A stretch of 46,160 bases of DNA from Oscillospiraceae bacterium (GCA_017458825.1 JAFSZX010000007.1:1-46160), one strand, 5' to 3'; numbered from the stretch's first letter, positions 22,908 through 32,570 are shown. The notes: a model not told the origin generated them from the sequence alone. Numbers and translations: made by a program.

Positions 22908-23969
22908 ATGAAAATCGTAGTTTTAGCCGGCGGCTTGAGTACCGAACGGAACGTATCGCTGGTGAGCGGAACGGGTGTGTGCCGCGCACTGCGCCAGCGC
23001 GGACATCAGGCGGTTCTGGTGGATCTTTTTATGGGACTGGAAGCCTACGACGGCGCGCCGGAGGATATTTTCGACGCGCCGGACGGTCTGTGCCGTGACG
23101 TGGCGGTGTCCTCCGCCGCACCGGATCTGGCGGCTGTGCGGGCGCTTCGGAAAGAGCAGGGGCCCTCGGTGCTGGGAAAAGGCGTATTGGCGGTATGCGC
23201 CATGGCGGACGTGGTGTTCCTGGCGCTCCACGGCGAGAGCGGCGAGGACGGACGGATTCAGGCGGCGCTGGATCTGCTGGGCATCCCCTATACCGGCTCC
23301 GGCTACGTCTCCAGCGCCATGGCGATGGATAAATCCATTGCCAAGCGGTTTATGGACAGCGTGGGGATCCGCACGGCGCCGTGGCGCGATCTATACTATA
23401 CCGAGGCGGATATTCCGCGCCTTGCATCGGAACTGCCGGTGCCCTGCGCGGTGAAGATCGTCAACGGCGGCAGCTCCGTGGGCATAGAATTGCCGGATAC
23501 AAGACAGGAGCTGGAGGCGGCGCTTCACAGCGTACTGCGTTACGGCAATCACGTAGTAGTGGAGCAGAAGATCCGCGGCAGGGAAATGACGGTGGCGGTG
23601 CTGGGCGAGCGGTATCTGCCGGCGGTGGAGATCCGTCCCAACGGCGAGTATTTCAACTATGAGACCAAGTACCAGTCCGGCGGCGCCACGGAGCTGTGTC
23701 CCGCGCCGATTTCGGAGGATATCTGGCGCCAGATGGGCGAGGCGGCGCTGAAACTGCATAAGGCACTGGGATTGAGCGTCTATTCCCGCAGTGATTTTAT
23801 TCTGGACGATCAGGGGCGGGCGTGGTGCCTTGAGGTGAACACGTTACCGGGTATGACGCCCACGAGTCTTGTGCCGAAAGAGGCGGCGGCGGTGGGAATG
23901 GATTACGGCACGCTGTGCGAAGAGATCGTGCGATTGTCGCTGGCGCAGAGAAAGGCGGAGCGGAGATGA
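22908..23969 (+). CDS. ddl: D-alanine--D-alanine ligase
   Basis: Protein of 353 residues, an ATP-grasp ligase that makes the D-Ala-D-Ala dipeptide for peptidoglycan. Motifs: V-L-A-G-G-L-S-T-E-R-N-V-S near the start, H-G-E-S-G-E-D-G, a Y-T-G-S-G segment, N-G-G-S-S-V-G-I, and the metal-binding W-C-L-E-V-N-T-L-P-G-M-T. The ATG at 22908 gives the standard N-terminus; AAGGGG lies about nine bases upstream. The stop overlaps the murF start (ATGA). First gene of a long operon to 32500. The Tyr residue in the Y-T-G-S-G region suggests ordinary D-Ala specificity (inference). Confidence 0.95.
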   Translation: MKIVVLAGGLSTERNVSLVSGTGVCRALRQRGHQAVLVDLFMGLEAYDGAPEDIFDAPDGLCRDVAVSSAAPDLAAVRALRKEQGPSVLGKGVLAVCAMADVVFLALHGESGEDGRIQAALDLLGIPYTGSGYVSSAMAMDKSIAKRFMDSVGIRTAPWRDLYYTEADIPRLASELPVPCAVKIVNGGSSVGIELPDTRQELEAALHSVLRYGNHVVVEQKIRGREMTVAVLGERYLPAVEIRPNGEYFNYETKYQSGGATELCPAPISEDIWRQMGEAALKLHKALGLSVYSRSDFILDDQGRAWCLEVNTLPGMTPTSLVPKEAAAVGMDYGTLCEEIVRLSLAQRKAERR

Positions 23970-25321
23970 TCGCGTATTCAGCAAAAACCATCTGCGCCGC
24001 TGTGGGCGGCGTGCTGCTGCAAGACGGCGGCGAGCCGGTTACCGGTGTGATACAGGACAGCCGCGCCGTGCGTTCCGGCGATCTTTACGTGGCATTGCCC
24101 GGTGAGCGGGTGGATGGGCACGACTATGTGGATGCGGCACTGCAACGCGGCGCCGCCGCGGTGCTGATCGCCCGAAAGCCGGAAACGCTGTGCGGCGGTA
24201 AGAGCTATATTCTGGTGCCGGATACGCAGGAGGCGCTCAAGGCGCTGGCATGCTGGTATCGGGAGAAATTTTCCATCCCCTTTGTGCAGATCACCGGCTC
24301 CGCCGGTAAAACCACCACCAAGGAGATGATCGCCGCGGTACTGAACCGGCGGTTTTGCACCCATAAGACCGCGGGCAATCTCAACAGCACCATCGGTACA
24401 CCGCTGACGCTTTTGTCCCTATCGCCGGAGCATCAGGCGGCGGTGATCGAAACCGGCATGAACCACTTCGGGGAGATCGCCTATATGGGTGAGATGGTGC
24501 GCCCTTACGCGGCGGTGATCACCAATATCGGGCAGGCGCACATGGGGAATTTAGGCGGCACGCGGCAGGGCGTTTTGCAGGCAAAATGCGAGATCTTCGC
24601 GCATCTTGCGCCGGACGGTATCGCCGTGCTCAATGGCGACGACGATCTGTTAAGGAGTATCACTTTACAGCAAACCGTTCTCTACTGCGGCACGTCCGAT
24701 GGCTGTCAGGTGCGTGTGACGGAGATTGCGGAACACGGCATTGAGGGGACGGACTGCACCGTTACCACGCCGCGACACGTCTACCGCGTCCATATCGCCG
24801 CGCCCGGCGGGTTTATGATCTATCCCGTGTCCATGGCGATCGCCGTGGGCGAACACTTCGGTTTGACGGAACAGGAGATTCTTGCCGGTATCGGAGAGTA
24901 TCGCAGTGTGGGGAGCCGGATGCGCCTTGTCAAGCTGGCGCGGGACCGCGTGATCATCGACGATTGCTATAATGCCAATCCCCAAGCGATGGCGCAGGCG
25001 CTCAATCTGCTGGTTAAGACGGACCGTCCGCGCCGGACGGCGGTGCTGGGCGACATGGGCGAATTGGGCGAGGGAAGCGAGCAGGCACATCGCGATTTAG
25101 GTAAGCTCACAGCACAGTTGCCGCTGGACGCAGTGATTGCAATTGGTGACAAGGCAAAATACTTGACAGAAGAAAACGGCGCCGTGCAATGGTTCCCCAC
25201 AGTGGCGGCGGCGGAGGACGCGTTGCGCGGTTTGCTCACGCCCGGTACGGCGGTGTTGGTGAAAGCATCCCGCTCCATGGCGTTCGAGCAGGTGGTAGAG
25301 ATTCTGGAACAGAGCGTATGA
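23966..25321 (+). CDS. murF: UDP-N-acetylmuramoyl-tripeptide--D-alanyl-D-alanine ligase (MurF)
   Basis: Protein of 451 residues. It adds the D-Ala-D-Ala made by Ddl to the muramyl tripeptide, the last cytoplasmic step before lipid I. The ATP loop I-T-G-S-A-G-K-T-T-T-K-E-M, the N-L-N-S-T-I-G-T-P-L-T-L-L segment, E-T-G-M-N-H-F-G-E-I and D-D-C-Y-N-A-N-P are all typical. The start ATG overlaps the ddl stop, and the stop overlaps the ABC-F start; both are ATGA junctions. The pairing with ddl is functional, since one makes the substrate of the other. Confidence 0.97.
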   Translation: MIAYSAKTICAAVGGVLLQDGGEPVTGVIQDSRAVRSGDLYVALPGERVDGHDYVDAALQRGAAAVLIARKPETLCGGKSYILVPDTQEALKALACWYREKFSIPFVQITGSAGKTTTKEMIAAVLNRRFCTHKTAGNLNSTIGTPLTLLSLSPEHQAAVIETGMNHFGEIAYMGEMVRPYAAVITNIGQAHMGNLGGTRQGVLQAKCEIFAHLAPDGIAVLNGDDDLLRSITLQQTVLYCGTSDGCQVRVTEIAEHGIEGTDCTVTTPRHVYRVHIAAPGGFMIYPVSMAIAVGEHFGLTEQEILAGIGEYRSVGSRMRLVKLARDRVIIDDCYNANPQAMAQALNLLVKTDRPRRTAVLGDMGELGEGSEQAHRDLGKLTAQLPLDAVIAIGDKAKYLTEENGAVQWFPTVAAAEDALRGLLTPGTAVLVKASRSMAFEQVVEILEQSV

Positions 25322-27216
25322 TCGACATAAGCGTACAGGGGCTTGTCAAGTCCTTCGATCTGGAAAAGCGGATATTGGACGGGCTCACCTTTCAGGTGGA
25401 CAGCGGTGAGCGGGTGGGACTGCTGGGCAGGAACGGCGCCGGAAAGACCACCTTGTTCCGCATTCTCACCGGTGAGCTGACACCGGACGAGGGAGAGGTA
25501 TCTTTGCCCCGTGATCGCCGGATCGGTCTTATTTCACAAATCCCGGTATTTCCGGCGGGATATACGGTGGAGGACGTACTGCGTTCGGCGTTTGCCCGTA
25601 TGGAGGCGCTGAAAGCGGAAACGGATGATCTGGCGCATCGCATGGCGCAGGGTGAGAGCGATCCGGCGGTATTGAAGCGGTACGGTGAGCTGACGGCGCG
25701 GTTTGAGGCGCTGGGCGGCTACGATACCGACACAGCGGTCAATAAGGTGGCGGCGGGATTGCGTATTGACGGTGCCATGCGCCGGCGGCCGTTTTCCCAA
25801 CTTTCCGGCGGTGAAAAGACGCGGGTGAATCTGGGGCGGCTCTTGCTGGAGGACACCGATATTCTTCTGCTGGACGAGCCCACCAATCATCTGGATCTGC
25901 ACGCGGTGGAGTGGCTGGAAACGTATTTGCGCACGTTTCACGGCACGGTGCTGGTGATCTCCCATGACCGGTATTTTCTCGACCGAACCGTTACACGGAT
26001 CGTGGAGATCGAAAACGGCAAAGCCATTTTTTATAGCGGTAATTACAGCTTCTACGCGGTGGAAAAGGAACGCCGTTATGAGGAGAAGTTGAAGCAGTAC
26101 GAAAAGGAACAGGCGAAGATCCGACAGTTGGAAAAGGCGGCGGCACAGCTTCGCGTCTGGGCGTATCAGGGCGCGGACAAGACGTATCGCCGCGCGATAT
26201 CCATGGAAAGGCGGATCGAACGCCTGCGCACTACCGACCGCCCTACGCGCCAAAAGGGCATGACGGCGCAGTTCCGCGAGTCGGAATTTCACGGCGACGA
26301 GGTGCTGTCACTGCACGAGGTGGGGAAAGCCTTCGATACCCGGACGCTGTTTTCCGGCGTTACGCTCCGGATATGCGGCGGTGAGCGGATCGCGCTTCTG
26401 GGCGATAACGGCACGGGAAAGACCACCTTTTTGAATCTGATCGCCGGATGCGATACAGCCTATGACGGTTTGATCCGGCAGGGTCCGGCGGTGCGTATGG
26501 CGTATCTGGAGCAGACGATCCGCTTTGACCATCCGGACCGTTCGGTGCTGGATACCCTGCTCTACGCAAAGCGGGGCGAGACCGCCCAGAGCGCAAGGGA
26601 CCGTCTGGCGCGGTATCAGTTTCGGGGAGAGGACGTATATAAGCCGGTGTCGGCGCTCTCTGGCGGCGAGTTGAGCCGCCTGCGGCTTTGTATGCTGATG
26701 GACGATGAGATTAATTTCCTGCTGCTGGACGAGCCCACCAACCATCTGGACATCGACAGTCGGGAGTGGATCGAATCGGCACTGGCGGCGTATGAGGGCG
26801 CGCTGCTCTTTGTCAGTCACGATCGCTACTTTATCCGGCGGTTTGCCGACAGAGTCTGGGAACTCTCCGACGGGACGGTGACCGATTATCCCATGGATTT
26901 TGACCGCTACCGGACGCTTTCGGAGGAACGATCGAAAAAGGAGATGCCCCGTCCGGCGCATCATAAAGAGGACAGCCGCCCTGTGCGGGGCAGTCGTGTC
27001 CATCAGGCACTGCGGCGGCAGTTGACCATCTGCGAAACGGCGGTGGGGAAGCTGGAGGCGGCGTGCCGGCAGTTGGATGAGGAGCTCGCCCAATGCGGCG
27101 CCGACGCGCAAAAGGCGGCGGAACTGTACGAACGCCGTGTGGAGACGCAGGGCCGTTTGGAAGAAGAGATGACACGCTGGGAGGAGCTTTCCTTGCAGTT
27201 GGAGGAACAGGAGTGA
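25318..27216 (+). CDS. ABC-F family ATP-binding protein
   Basis: Protein of 632 residues with two ABC domains and no membrane helices. Domain 1: G-R-N-G-A-G-K-T, L-S-G-G-E-K-T-R, L-L-L-D-E-P-T-N-H-L-D. Domain 2: G-D-N-G-T-G-K-T, L-S-G-G-E-L-S-R, L-L-L-D-E-P-T-N-H-L-D. The linker between them is long and charged (Y-E-E-K-L-K-Q-Y-E-K-E-Q), and a C-terminal coiled coil ends the protein. ABC-F proteins act on the ribosome E-site and can relieve stalling or protect from antibiotics. Which subtype this is cannot be told; a housekeeping role is likely given the operon. The ATG overlaps the murF stop. Confidence 0.93.
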   Translation: MIDISVQGLVKSFDLEKRILDGLTFQVDSGERVGLLGRNGAGKTTLFRILTGELTPDEGEVSLPRDRRIGLISQIPVFPAGYTVEDVLRSAFARMEALKAETDDLAHRMAQGESDPAVLKRYGELTARFEALGGYDTDTAVNKVAAGLRIDGAMRRRPFSQLSGGEKTRVNLGRLLLEDTDILLLDEPTNHLDLHAVEWLETYLRTFHGTVLVISHDRYFLDRTVTRIVEIENGKAIFYSGNYSFYAVEKERRYEEKLKQYEKEQAKIRQLEKAAAQLRVWAYQGADKTYRRAISMERRIERLRTTDRPTRQKGMTAQFRESEFHGDEVLSLHEVGKAFDTRTLFSGVTLRICGGERIALLGDNGTGKTTFLNLIAGCDTAYDGLIRQGPAVRMAYLEQTIRFDHPDRSVLDTLLYAKRGETAQSARDRLARYQFRGEDVYKPVSALSGGELSRLRLCMLMDDEINFLLLDEPTNHLDIDSREWIESALAAYEGALLFVSHDRYFIRRFADRVWELSDGTVTDYPMDFDRYRTLSEERSKKEMPRPAHHKEDSRPVRGSRVHQALRRQLTICETAVGKLEAACRQLDEELAQCGADAQKAAELYERRVETQGRLEEEMTRWEELSLQLEEQE

Positions 27217-27220
27217 ACGT

Positions 27221-27709
27221 ATGAGCGACGTTTTATGCCTATACTATTCCCGTAGCGGCAACACGCAAAACGCCATGGAGGAGATCGCCTCGGCGCTGGG
27301 CGCGGAGCTGGTGCGTCTGGACGACGGGCGTGACCGTTCCGGCTGGCGCGGTTGGCTTCGGGCGGGGATGGACGCCATGCGCCGCCAGACGCCGGCGTTG
27401 CAGCCCTATGAAACAGAACGCCCGCTGGAGGAATACAGCCTCGTACTGCTGGGGACGCCGGTGTGGGCAGGGCGCTGTGCCGCCCCGATCCGCGGTTTTC
27501 TAAAGGAACAGGGGCGGCGTTTGAAGCGCGTGGGCTACGTGCTGACACGTGCCGGCGAGGGAAAATGCGAGGAGGTCTACGCCCAGATGGATCGCTACAC
27601 CGCCGAAAAACACGATTTGTGCGTATCATTGCGCCCCGATTCGGTGGGGTACGTGTTCTGGCGGGATCAGTTTGTGCAGGAAACCTTGCGGTATTTGGAG
27701 CGTGGATGA
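27221..27709 (+). CDS. Flavodoxin family protein
   Basis: Protein of 162 residues with the flavodoxin fold. The FMN phosphate loop S-R-S-G-N-T lies at 10-15, and the second FMN loop region L-G-T-P-V-W-A-G-R near 80. It is probably an electron carrier or a flavin-dependent reductase-like protein; the partner is unknown. AGGAG precedes the ATG, five bases after the ABC-F stop. Its stop overlaps the prfA start region (ATGATG). No iron-sulfur motif is present. Confidence 0.9.
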   Translation: MSDVLCLYYSRSGNTQNAMEEIASALGAELVRLDDGRDRSGWRGWLRAGMDAMRRQTPALQPYETERPLEEYSLVLLGTPVWAGRCAAPIRGFLKEQGRRLKRVGYVLTRAGEGKCEEVYAQMDRYTAEKHDLCVSLRPDSVGYVFWRDQFVQETLRYLERG

Positions 27710-28782
27710 TGGAACAGAAACTGGAAGGGATCGTTCTGAGATTGCAGGAGATCGAGCGCCAGCTCTCCGATCCGGCGGTATACGGTGATCGGGAGCGCTT
27801 GACAAAACTGCACCGTGAGCAGAAGGAATTGACACCGCTGGCGGAGGCGTTCGCCCTGTGGCGCCGCGCGAAAGAGGACGAGGCGGCGGCGCGTGAGATG
27901 CTCTCCGATCCGGAACTGCGCGAGCTGGGGCAAGAGGAGCTGGAACGCGCCGGAGAAGAGGCGCAGGCACAGGAGGAGACCTTGCGCCGTCTGCTCCTGC
28001 CACGTGATCCCAACGATGATAAAAACGTGATTTTGGAGCTTCGTTCCGGTACCGGCGGAGAGGAAGCGGCGCTTTTTGCCGCGGATCTTTTGCGGATGTA
28101 TACCATGTATGCCGAGCGAAAAGGCTTTTCGCTGACGATCGTCAGCCAGAACGTGACGGAGCTGGGCGGTATCAAAGAAGCGGTGGCGACCGTGGAGGGC
28201 GAGGGCGCCTGGTCACGGTTGAAATTCGAGGCGGGTACCCACCGCGTCCAACGCGTTCCGGAAACGGAGTCTTCCGGCAGGATCCAGACCTCCGCCGCCA
28301 CCGTGGCGGTCATGCCGGAGGCGGAGGAGGTGGAGTTCACCATCGACCCCCGCGATCTGCAGATCGACACATACCGCTCCTCCGGCGCCGGCGGTCAGCA
28401 CGTGAACAAGACGGAATCCGCCATCCGCATCACCCATCTGCCCACCGGTACGGTGGTGGAGTGCCAGGATGAGCGCAGTCAGTATAAAAACAAGGATCGC
28501 GCCATGAAGATCCTGCGCTCGCGCCTTTATGAGGCGGAGCGGGAAAAACAGACGGCGGAACGCTCGGCGGTGCGGAAAAGTCAGGTGGGCACCGGTGATC
28601 GCAGTGGCAAGATCCGCACCTATAACTTTCCCCAAAACCGGCTCACCGACCACCGCTTGAGCGGCGAGGAGAAAAACTTCAACCTCTCCGCGGCGCTGGG
28701 CGGCGATCTGGACGCGCTGGTGGACGCACTGCACATGGCACAACAATCCGCCCTGCTTCGCGGCGAGAGCGGCGAGCTGTAA
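27709..28782 (+). CDS. prfA: Peptide chain release factor 1
   Basis: Protein of 357 residues. It reads UAA and UAG stop codons and triggers peptide release. The codon-reading motif is P-E-T in Q-R-V-P-E-T-E-S (the P-x-T class, hence RF1 and not RF2). The catalytic G-G-Q is in S-G-A-G-G-Q-H-V-N-K. Two ATGs stand in tandem (27706 and 27709); the second gives M-E-Q-K-L-E, and either is possible. It overlaps the flavodoxin stop. No methyltransferase prmC, the usual partner for G-G-Q methylation, is seen next to it; a LUD protein follows instead. Confidence 0.97.
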   Translation: MEQKLEGIVLRLQEIERQLSDPAVYGDRERLTKLHREQKELTPLAEAFALWRRAKEDEAAAREMLSDPELRELGQEELERAGEEAQAQEETLRRLLLPRDPNDDKNVILELRSGTGGEEAALFAADLLRMYTMYAERKGFSLTIVSQNVTELGGIKEAVATVEGEGAWSRLKFEAGTHRVQRVPETESSGRIQTSAATVAVMPEAEEVEFTIDPRDLQIDTYRSSGAGGQHVNKTESAIRITHLPTGTVVECQDERSQYKNKDRAMKILRSRLYEAEREKQTAERSAVRKSQVGTGDRSGKIRTYNFPQNRLTDHRLSGEEKNFNLSAALGGDLDALVDALHMAQQSALLRGESGEL

Positions 28783-28811
28783 ACGAGGCGGACAGAAGGA
28801 GGATGATCCGT

Positions 28812-29447
28812 ATGCTGGAGGCGAAAAAAACGCAGTATGATAAGTCCGGTCCCAGAGTGGCGCAGGCACTGGAGCGGCGGCATTTCGCGGCATATTACTG
28901 CTCTACCGTGTCCCGGGCGGCGCAAAAAATACTGGAGCTGATCGACCCCGCCGCCTCGGTGGGATTCGGCGGCAGTGTGACGCTGGACGAGCTGAATATC
29001 CGCAACGCGCTGCAAGAGCGCGGACAGAAACTGATCGACCGACGGGATGCGCCCCGCGAGGCGTGGGGCGACGTGATGCGCCGGGCACTGACGGCGGACG
29101 TGTTTTTGATGGGCAGTAACGCCGTTACGGAGGACGGTCAGCTTTTCAACATCGACGGTAACGGCAACCGCGTTGCGGCACTGTGCTACGGACCGAAGGA
29201 GGTTATTGTAGCGGTAGGTATGAATAAGGTGGTGCCGGACGCGGCGGCGGCATACGCCCGTGTGCGGCATATTGCCGCGCCGATGAACGCCCAGCGCTTC
29301 GGCGGCAGAACGCCCTGTACCGCCACCGGACAGTGCGGCGACTGTGTAAGCGACGACTGTATCTGCGCCTCGATGGTCCTGACCCGATTTTGTAAGCCTG
29401 CCGGAAAGATCAAGGTGGTGCTCATCGGTGAGGATCTGGGCTTTTAA
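28812..29447 (+). CDS. LUD-domain (lactate-utilization-like) protein
   Basis: Protein of 211 residues. The LUD/DUF162 core is visible: G-F-G-G-S-V-T-L-D-E-L, then G-S-N-A-V-T-E-D-G, then V-G-M-N-K-V-V. A C-terminal segment carries the typical Cys cluster (T-P-C-T-A-T-G-Q-C-G-D-C then C-I-C). LUD proteins include LutC, but this single-domain type is widespread in Clostridia and its substrate is not known, so a link to lactate is uncertain. ATG 28812 is preferred over ATG 28803 because AGGAGG (to 28802) is well spaced for the former. Confidence 0.88.
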   Translation: MLEAKKTQYDKSGPRVAQALERRHFAAYYCSTVSRAAQKILELIDPAASVGFGGSVTLDELNIRNALQERGQKLIDRRDAPREAWGDVMRRALTADVFLMGSNAVTEDGQLFNIDGNGNRVAALCYGPKEVIVAVGMNKVVPDAAAAYARVRHIAAPMNAQRFGGRTPCTATGQCGDCVSDDCICASMVLTRFCKPAGKIKVVLIGEDLGF

Positions 29448-29471
29448 AAGCGGAGGAGAGGGAGCGTTTTC

Positions 29472-31109
29472 TTGAAAACCATTGTACTTCGTCCCTGTCG
29501 GGATGAAAACCTGATCACCGCCGCGGCGGCAATCTTGCGCCGCGGCGGTTTGGTGGGGATCCCTACCGAAACGGTGTACGGGCTGGGAGCGGACGGATTG
29601 AATGAAACGGCGGTGGCGGCGATCTTTACCGCCAAAGGCCGCCCGCAGGATAATCCGCTGATCCTCCATGTGCCGGACGTATCGTGGCTTCCGCGCTGTG
29701 CCCGGGAGATTCCGGCGGCGGCGTATACGCTGGCGGCGCGGTTCTGGCCGGGCCCTTTGACCATGATCCTGCCGCGCCACGGCAGTGTGCCGCTTTCCAC
29801 CACCGGCGGCTTGGACACGGTGGGTGTTCGCTGTCCCGACCACGCGCTGACCCGCGCCATCATCGCCGCGGCGGATACGCCGGTGGCGGCGCCCAGCGGG
29901 AACCTGTCCGGCAGACCCAGCCCCACCACCGCCGCCCACATGCTGGCGGATATGGACGGCAGGATCGACGCCATTGTAGACGGCGGCGACTGCCGTGTGG
30001 GGGTGGAGAGCACCATCGTCGATCTGACGGTCACGCCGCCGCGCCTTCTGCGTCCCGGCGGCATACCGCTGGAGGATCTGGAGGCGGTGCTGGGCGAGGT
30101 GGCGGTAGATCGCGCCGTCGTCGCGCCGCCGGAGGAGGGGGTCCGTCCCCGTGCGCCGGGGATGAAATACCGCCACTATGCGCCACACGCGCCTGTTACC
30201 GTGTTTACCGGCGCGCCGGCTCGCACCGCCGGCGCCATTCGCGCCCGTGCCACAACAGGGGACGGCGTGTTGCTCTTTGAAGAATTCACAGGCGCCTTCG
30301 GGGACTGTACGGCGCGATCCCTCGGCTCTATGTCCGACGGGGAGAGTAACGCCCATCGGGTATTTGACGCGTTGCGCGGCTTTGACGATACGCCGGTGAA
30401 GGAGATCTTTGCCCAGTGCCCCGATGACAGGGGGCTGGGTCTGGCGGTGAGCAACCGGCTGAAAAAGGCGGCGGGATTCCACGTGATCGCCTGCGGTGAT
30501 ACGCCCCGCCTCATCGGACTGACGGGCCCTACCGGCGCCGGAAAGACCACAGCGCTGGCGGCACTGCGGCGTCTGGGCGCCGCCATTGTGGATTGCGACG
30601 CGCTGTATCATGAGATGCTTGCCACGGACGCATCACTGCGGAGCGACGTGGAGAACGCGTTCGGCGCGGTATTTGACGGTACGGTGCTGGATCGAAAGAA
30701 GCTGGGCGAGGCGGTGTTTGCCGACCCTGAGGCGCTGGCACGGCTCAATGCCATCGTCTATGCCCGTCTGCCCCGAGAGGCGATGCGGCGGGCGGAAGCT
30801 TCCGGCGCAACGGTGGTGGGGATCGACGCCATCAACCTCATAGAAAGCGGCATGGGCGCGCTGTGCGATCATACGGTGGCGGTGCTGTCTCCGGCGGAGG
30901 AACGGATCCGCCGCATTATGGCGCGGGACGGCGTGGACGAAGCGTATGCCCGACTGCGGGTAAGCGCCCAGAAGGACGATGCGTTTTACCGGGAAAACTG
31001 CGCCTTTGTGCTGTGGAACGGCGAGAAAACGGAGAGGGAATTTTCTGCGGAGGCGGAGACACTGTTTCGCTCCGTACTGCAAGGAGATAAAGGAGGAAAT
31101 GAGACATGA
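29472..31109 (+). CDS. Fusion of L-threonylcarbamoyladenylate synthase (TsaC/Sua5) and dephospho-CoA kinase (CoaE)
   Basis: Protein of 545 residues. Residues 1-about 340 are a complete Sua5/TsaC: G-I-P-T-E-T-V-Y-G-L-G at 29-39, K-G-R-P-Q-D-N-P-L near 55-63, S-G-N-L-S-G at 142-147, and the Sua5-type C-terminal extension after P-R-A-P-G-M-K-Y-R-H-Y-A-P (227-239). It makes threonylcarbamoyl-AMP for t6A. Residues about 346-540 are CoaE-like: Walker A T-G-P-T-G-A-G-K-T at 351-359, a D-C-D-A-L region, L-I-E-S-G and E-E-R-I-R-R-I-M-A-R-D. CoaE is the last step of coenzyme A synthesis. The frame runs unbroken through the junction. TTG start with a GAG-rich ribosome binding site. The stop overlaps the aminopeptidase start (ATGA). 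Confidence 0.92.
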   Translation: MKTIVLRPCRDENLITAAAAILRRGGLVGIPTETVYGLGADGLNETAVAAIFTAKGRPQDNPLILHVPDVSWLPRCAREIPAAAYTLAARFWPGPLTMILPRHGSVPLSTTGGLDTVGVRCPDHALTRAIIAAADTPVAAPSGNLSGRPSPTTAAHMLADMDGRIDAIVDGGDCRVGVESTIVDLTVTPPRLLRPGGIPLEDLEAVLGEVAVDRAVVAPPEEGVRPRAPGMKYRHYAPHAPVTVFTGAPARTAGAIRARATTGDGVLLFEEFTGAFGDCTARSLGSMSDGESNAHRVFDALRGFDDTPVKEIFAQCPDDRGLGLAVSNRLKKAAGFHVIACGDTPRLIGLTGPTGAGKTTALAALRRLGAAIVDCDALYHEMLATDASLRSDVENAFGAVFDGTVLDRKKLGEAVFADPEALARLNAIVYARLPREAMRRAEASGATVVGIDAINLIESGMGALCDHTVAVLSPAEERIRRIMARDGVDEAYARLRVSAQKDDAFYRENCAFVLWNGEKTEREFSAEAETLFRSVLQGDKGGNET

Positions 31110-32500
31110 GTGAGGAAATGAAACTGCGTAAGGAACAGGTGCTTGCCACCGCCCGCAACGGCTATGATCGGGTGGAGGAGGCGGAGCTGTCCGCCGTGGA
31201 GGCGTACTGCGCCGGCTATAAGAAGTATCTGGACGGCGGAAAGACAGAGCGCTTGTGCCTGAAGGAATCGGTGGCGCTGGCGGAGGCGGCGGGATTCCGC
31301 CCGCTGGATCGCACCAAGCCGGTCCACCGCGGCGATCGGGTCTATTTTGCCAACCGCGGCAAGGAACTGCTGCTGGCGGTGATCGGGGAAAAGCCTCTTG
31401 ATCAGGGCTGCCATATCGCCGCCGCCCATATCGACTCGCCCCGACTGGATCTCAAGCCGGTGCCGCTGTATGAGGACAGTGAGCTGGCGTACTGTAAGAC
31501 CCATTATTACGGCGGTATCCGCAAGTATCAGTGGGTCACCGTGCCGCTGGAGCTTCGCGGCGTCGTGATGCGGCGGGACGGTACGGCGGTGGAGGTGACA
31601 CTGGGCGAGGGAGACGAGCCCAAGTTGGTCATCACCGATCTTTTGCCCCATTTGGGGGCGGAGCAGGGGAAGAAGCCCCTCAACGAGGCCGTCCCCGGCG
31701 AAAACCTCAATATCCTCATCGGCAGCCGTCCGGTAGGCGAAGAGGGAGAGAGCGATCGGGTAAAGCTCCACGTGATGGAACTGCTCCACAAGAAATACGG
31801 CATCACCGAGTGGGACTTCGCCTCGGCGGAGCTGGAGGCGGTGCCGGCATACCGCGCCACCGACATCGGCATTGACGCCAGCCTGATCGGCGCCTACGGG
31901 CAGGACGATCGGGTCTGCGCCTACGCAGCGCTCCGCGCTCTGTTGGATCTGGGTACGCCGGAGGTGACGGCGGTATGTGTGCTGGCGGATAAAGAGGAGA
32001 TCGGCTCCATGGGCGTTACAGGCATGCAGAGCGCCGCCTTTGATACCTTTATGGAGGAGCTGTGTCAGGCGCAGGGCGTGTCGCTTCGGGCGTGCTATGA
32101 AAACGCGTTTTGCCTCAGCGCCGACGTGACCGCCGCTTACGATCCCCTGTATTCCGAGGCGTACGATAAGCGGAACGTTGCCCGCGTCAACTACGGTGTG
32201 GGTCTTTGCAAGTATACCGGCGCCCGGGGCAAATCCGGCGCCAGCGACGCTTCGGCGGAAACGGTGTCCTTTGTACGCCGCACGCTGGACGAGCATAACA
32301 TCCTCTGGCAGATCGGAGAGATGGGCAAGGTGGATCTGGGCGGCGGCGGCACCGTGGCGCAGTACATGGCAAACCGCAACATCACCACGCTGGACGCCGG
32401 CGTGCCGGTCTTGAGCATGCACGCACCCTTTGAGGTGGTGGGCAAGCTGGACTGCTATATGACCTACCGCGCCTGCCGCGCCATCTACGAGGCAAAATAA
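31106..32500 (+). CDS. M18 family aminopeptidase
   Basis: Protein of 464 residues. Two-zinc aminopeptidase of the aspartyl-aminopeptidase type, probably dodecameric and cytoplasmic. Expected ligands: A-A-H-I-D-S-P-R-L-D, G-Q-D-D-R-V, the catalytic and ligand pair in D-K-E-E-I-G-S, and L-S-M-H-A-P-F-E near the end. It removes N-terminal residues during peptide turnover. ATG overlaps the stop of the TsaC-CoaE fusion. Last gene of the operon starting at ddl; the next gene begins 70 bases on with its own ribosome binding site. Confidence 0.95.
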   Translation: MSEEMKLRKEQVLATARNGYDRVEEAELSAVEAYCAGYKKYLDGGKTERLCLKESVALAEAAGFRPLDRTKPVHRGDRVYFANRGKELLLAVIGEKPLDQGCHIAAAHIDSPRLDLKPVPLYEDSELAYCKTHYYGGIRKYQWVTVPLELRGVVMRRDGTAVEVTLGEGDEPKLVITDLLPHLGAEQGKKPLNEAVPGENLNILIGSRPVGEEGESDRVKLHVMELLHKKYGITEWDFASAELEAVPAYRATDIGIDASLIGAYGQDDRVCAYAALRALLDLGTPEVTAVCVLADKEEIGSMGVTGMQSAAFDTFMEELCQAQGVSLRACYENAFCLSADVTAAYDPLYSEAYDKRNVARVNYGVGLCKYTGARGKSGASDASAETVSFVRRTLDEHNILWQIGEMGKVDLGGGGTVAQYMANRNITTLDAGVPVLSMHAPFEVVGKLDCYMTYRACRAIYEAK

Positions 32501-32570
32501 TCGAAACGGCACTCTGATCAGCATAATTCGCCGCACATTGCGCACCCTAACGGAAAAAGGAGGGTGCGCA

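Noticed and set aside
28620-30611. 663-codon minus-strand frame across prfA, the LUD gene and the TsaC-CoaE gene
   Set aside because: It lies opposite three well-supported genes, with His/Gln/Arg-rich composition and no family match.
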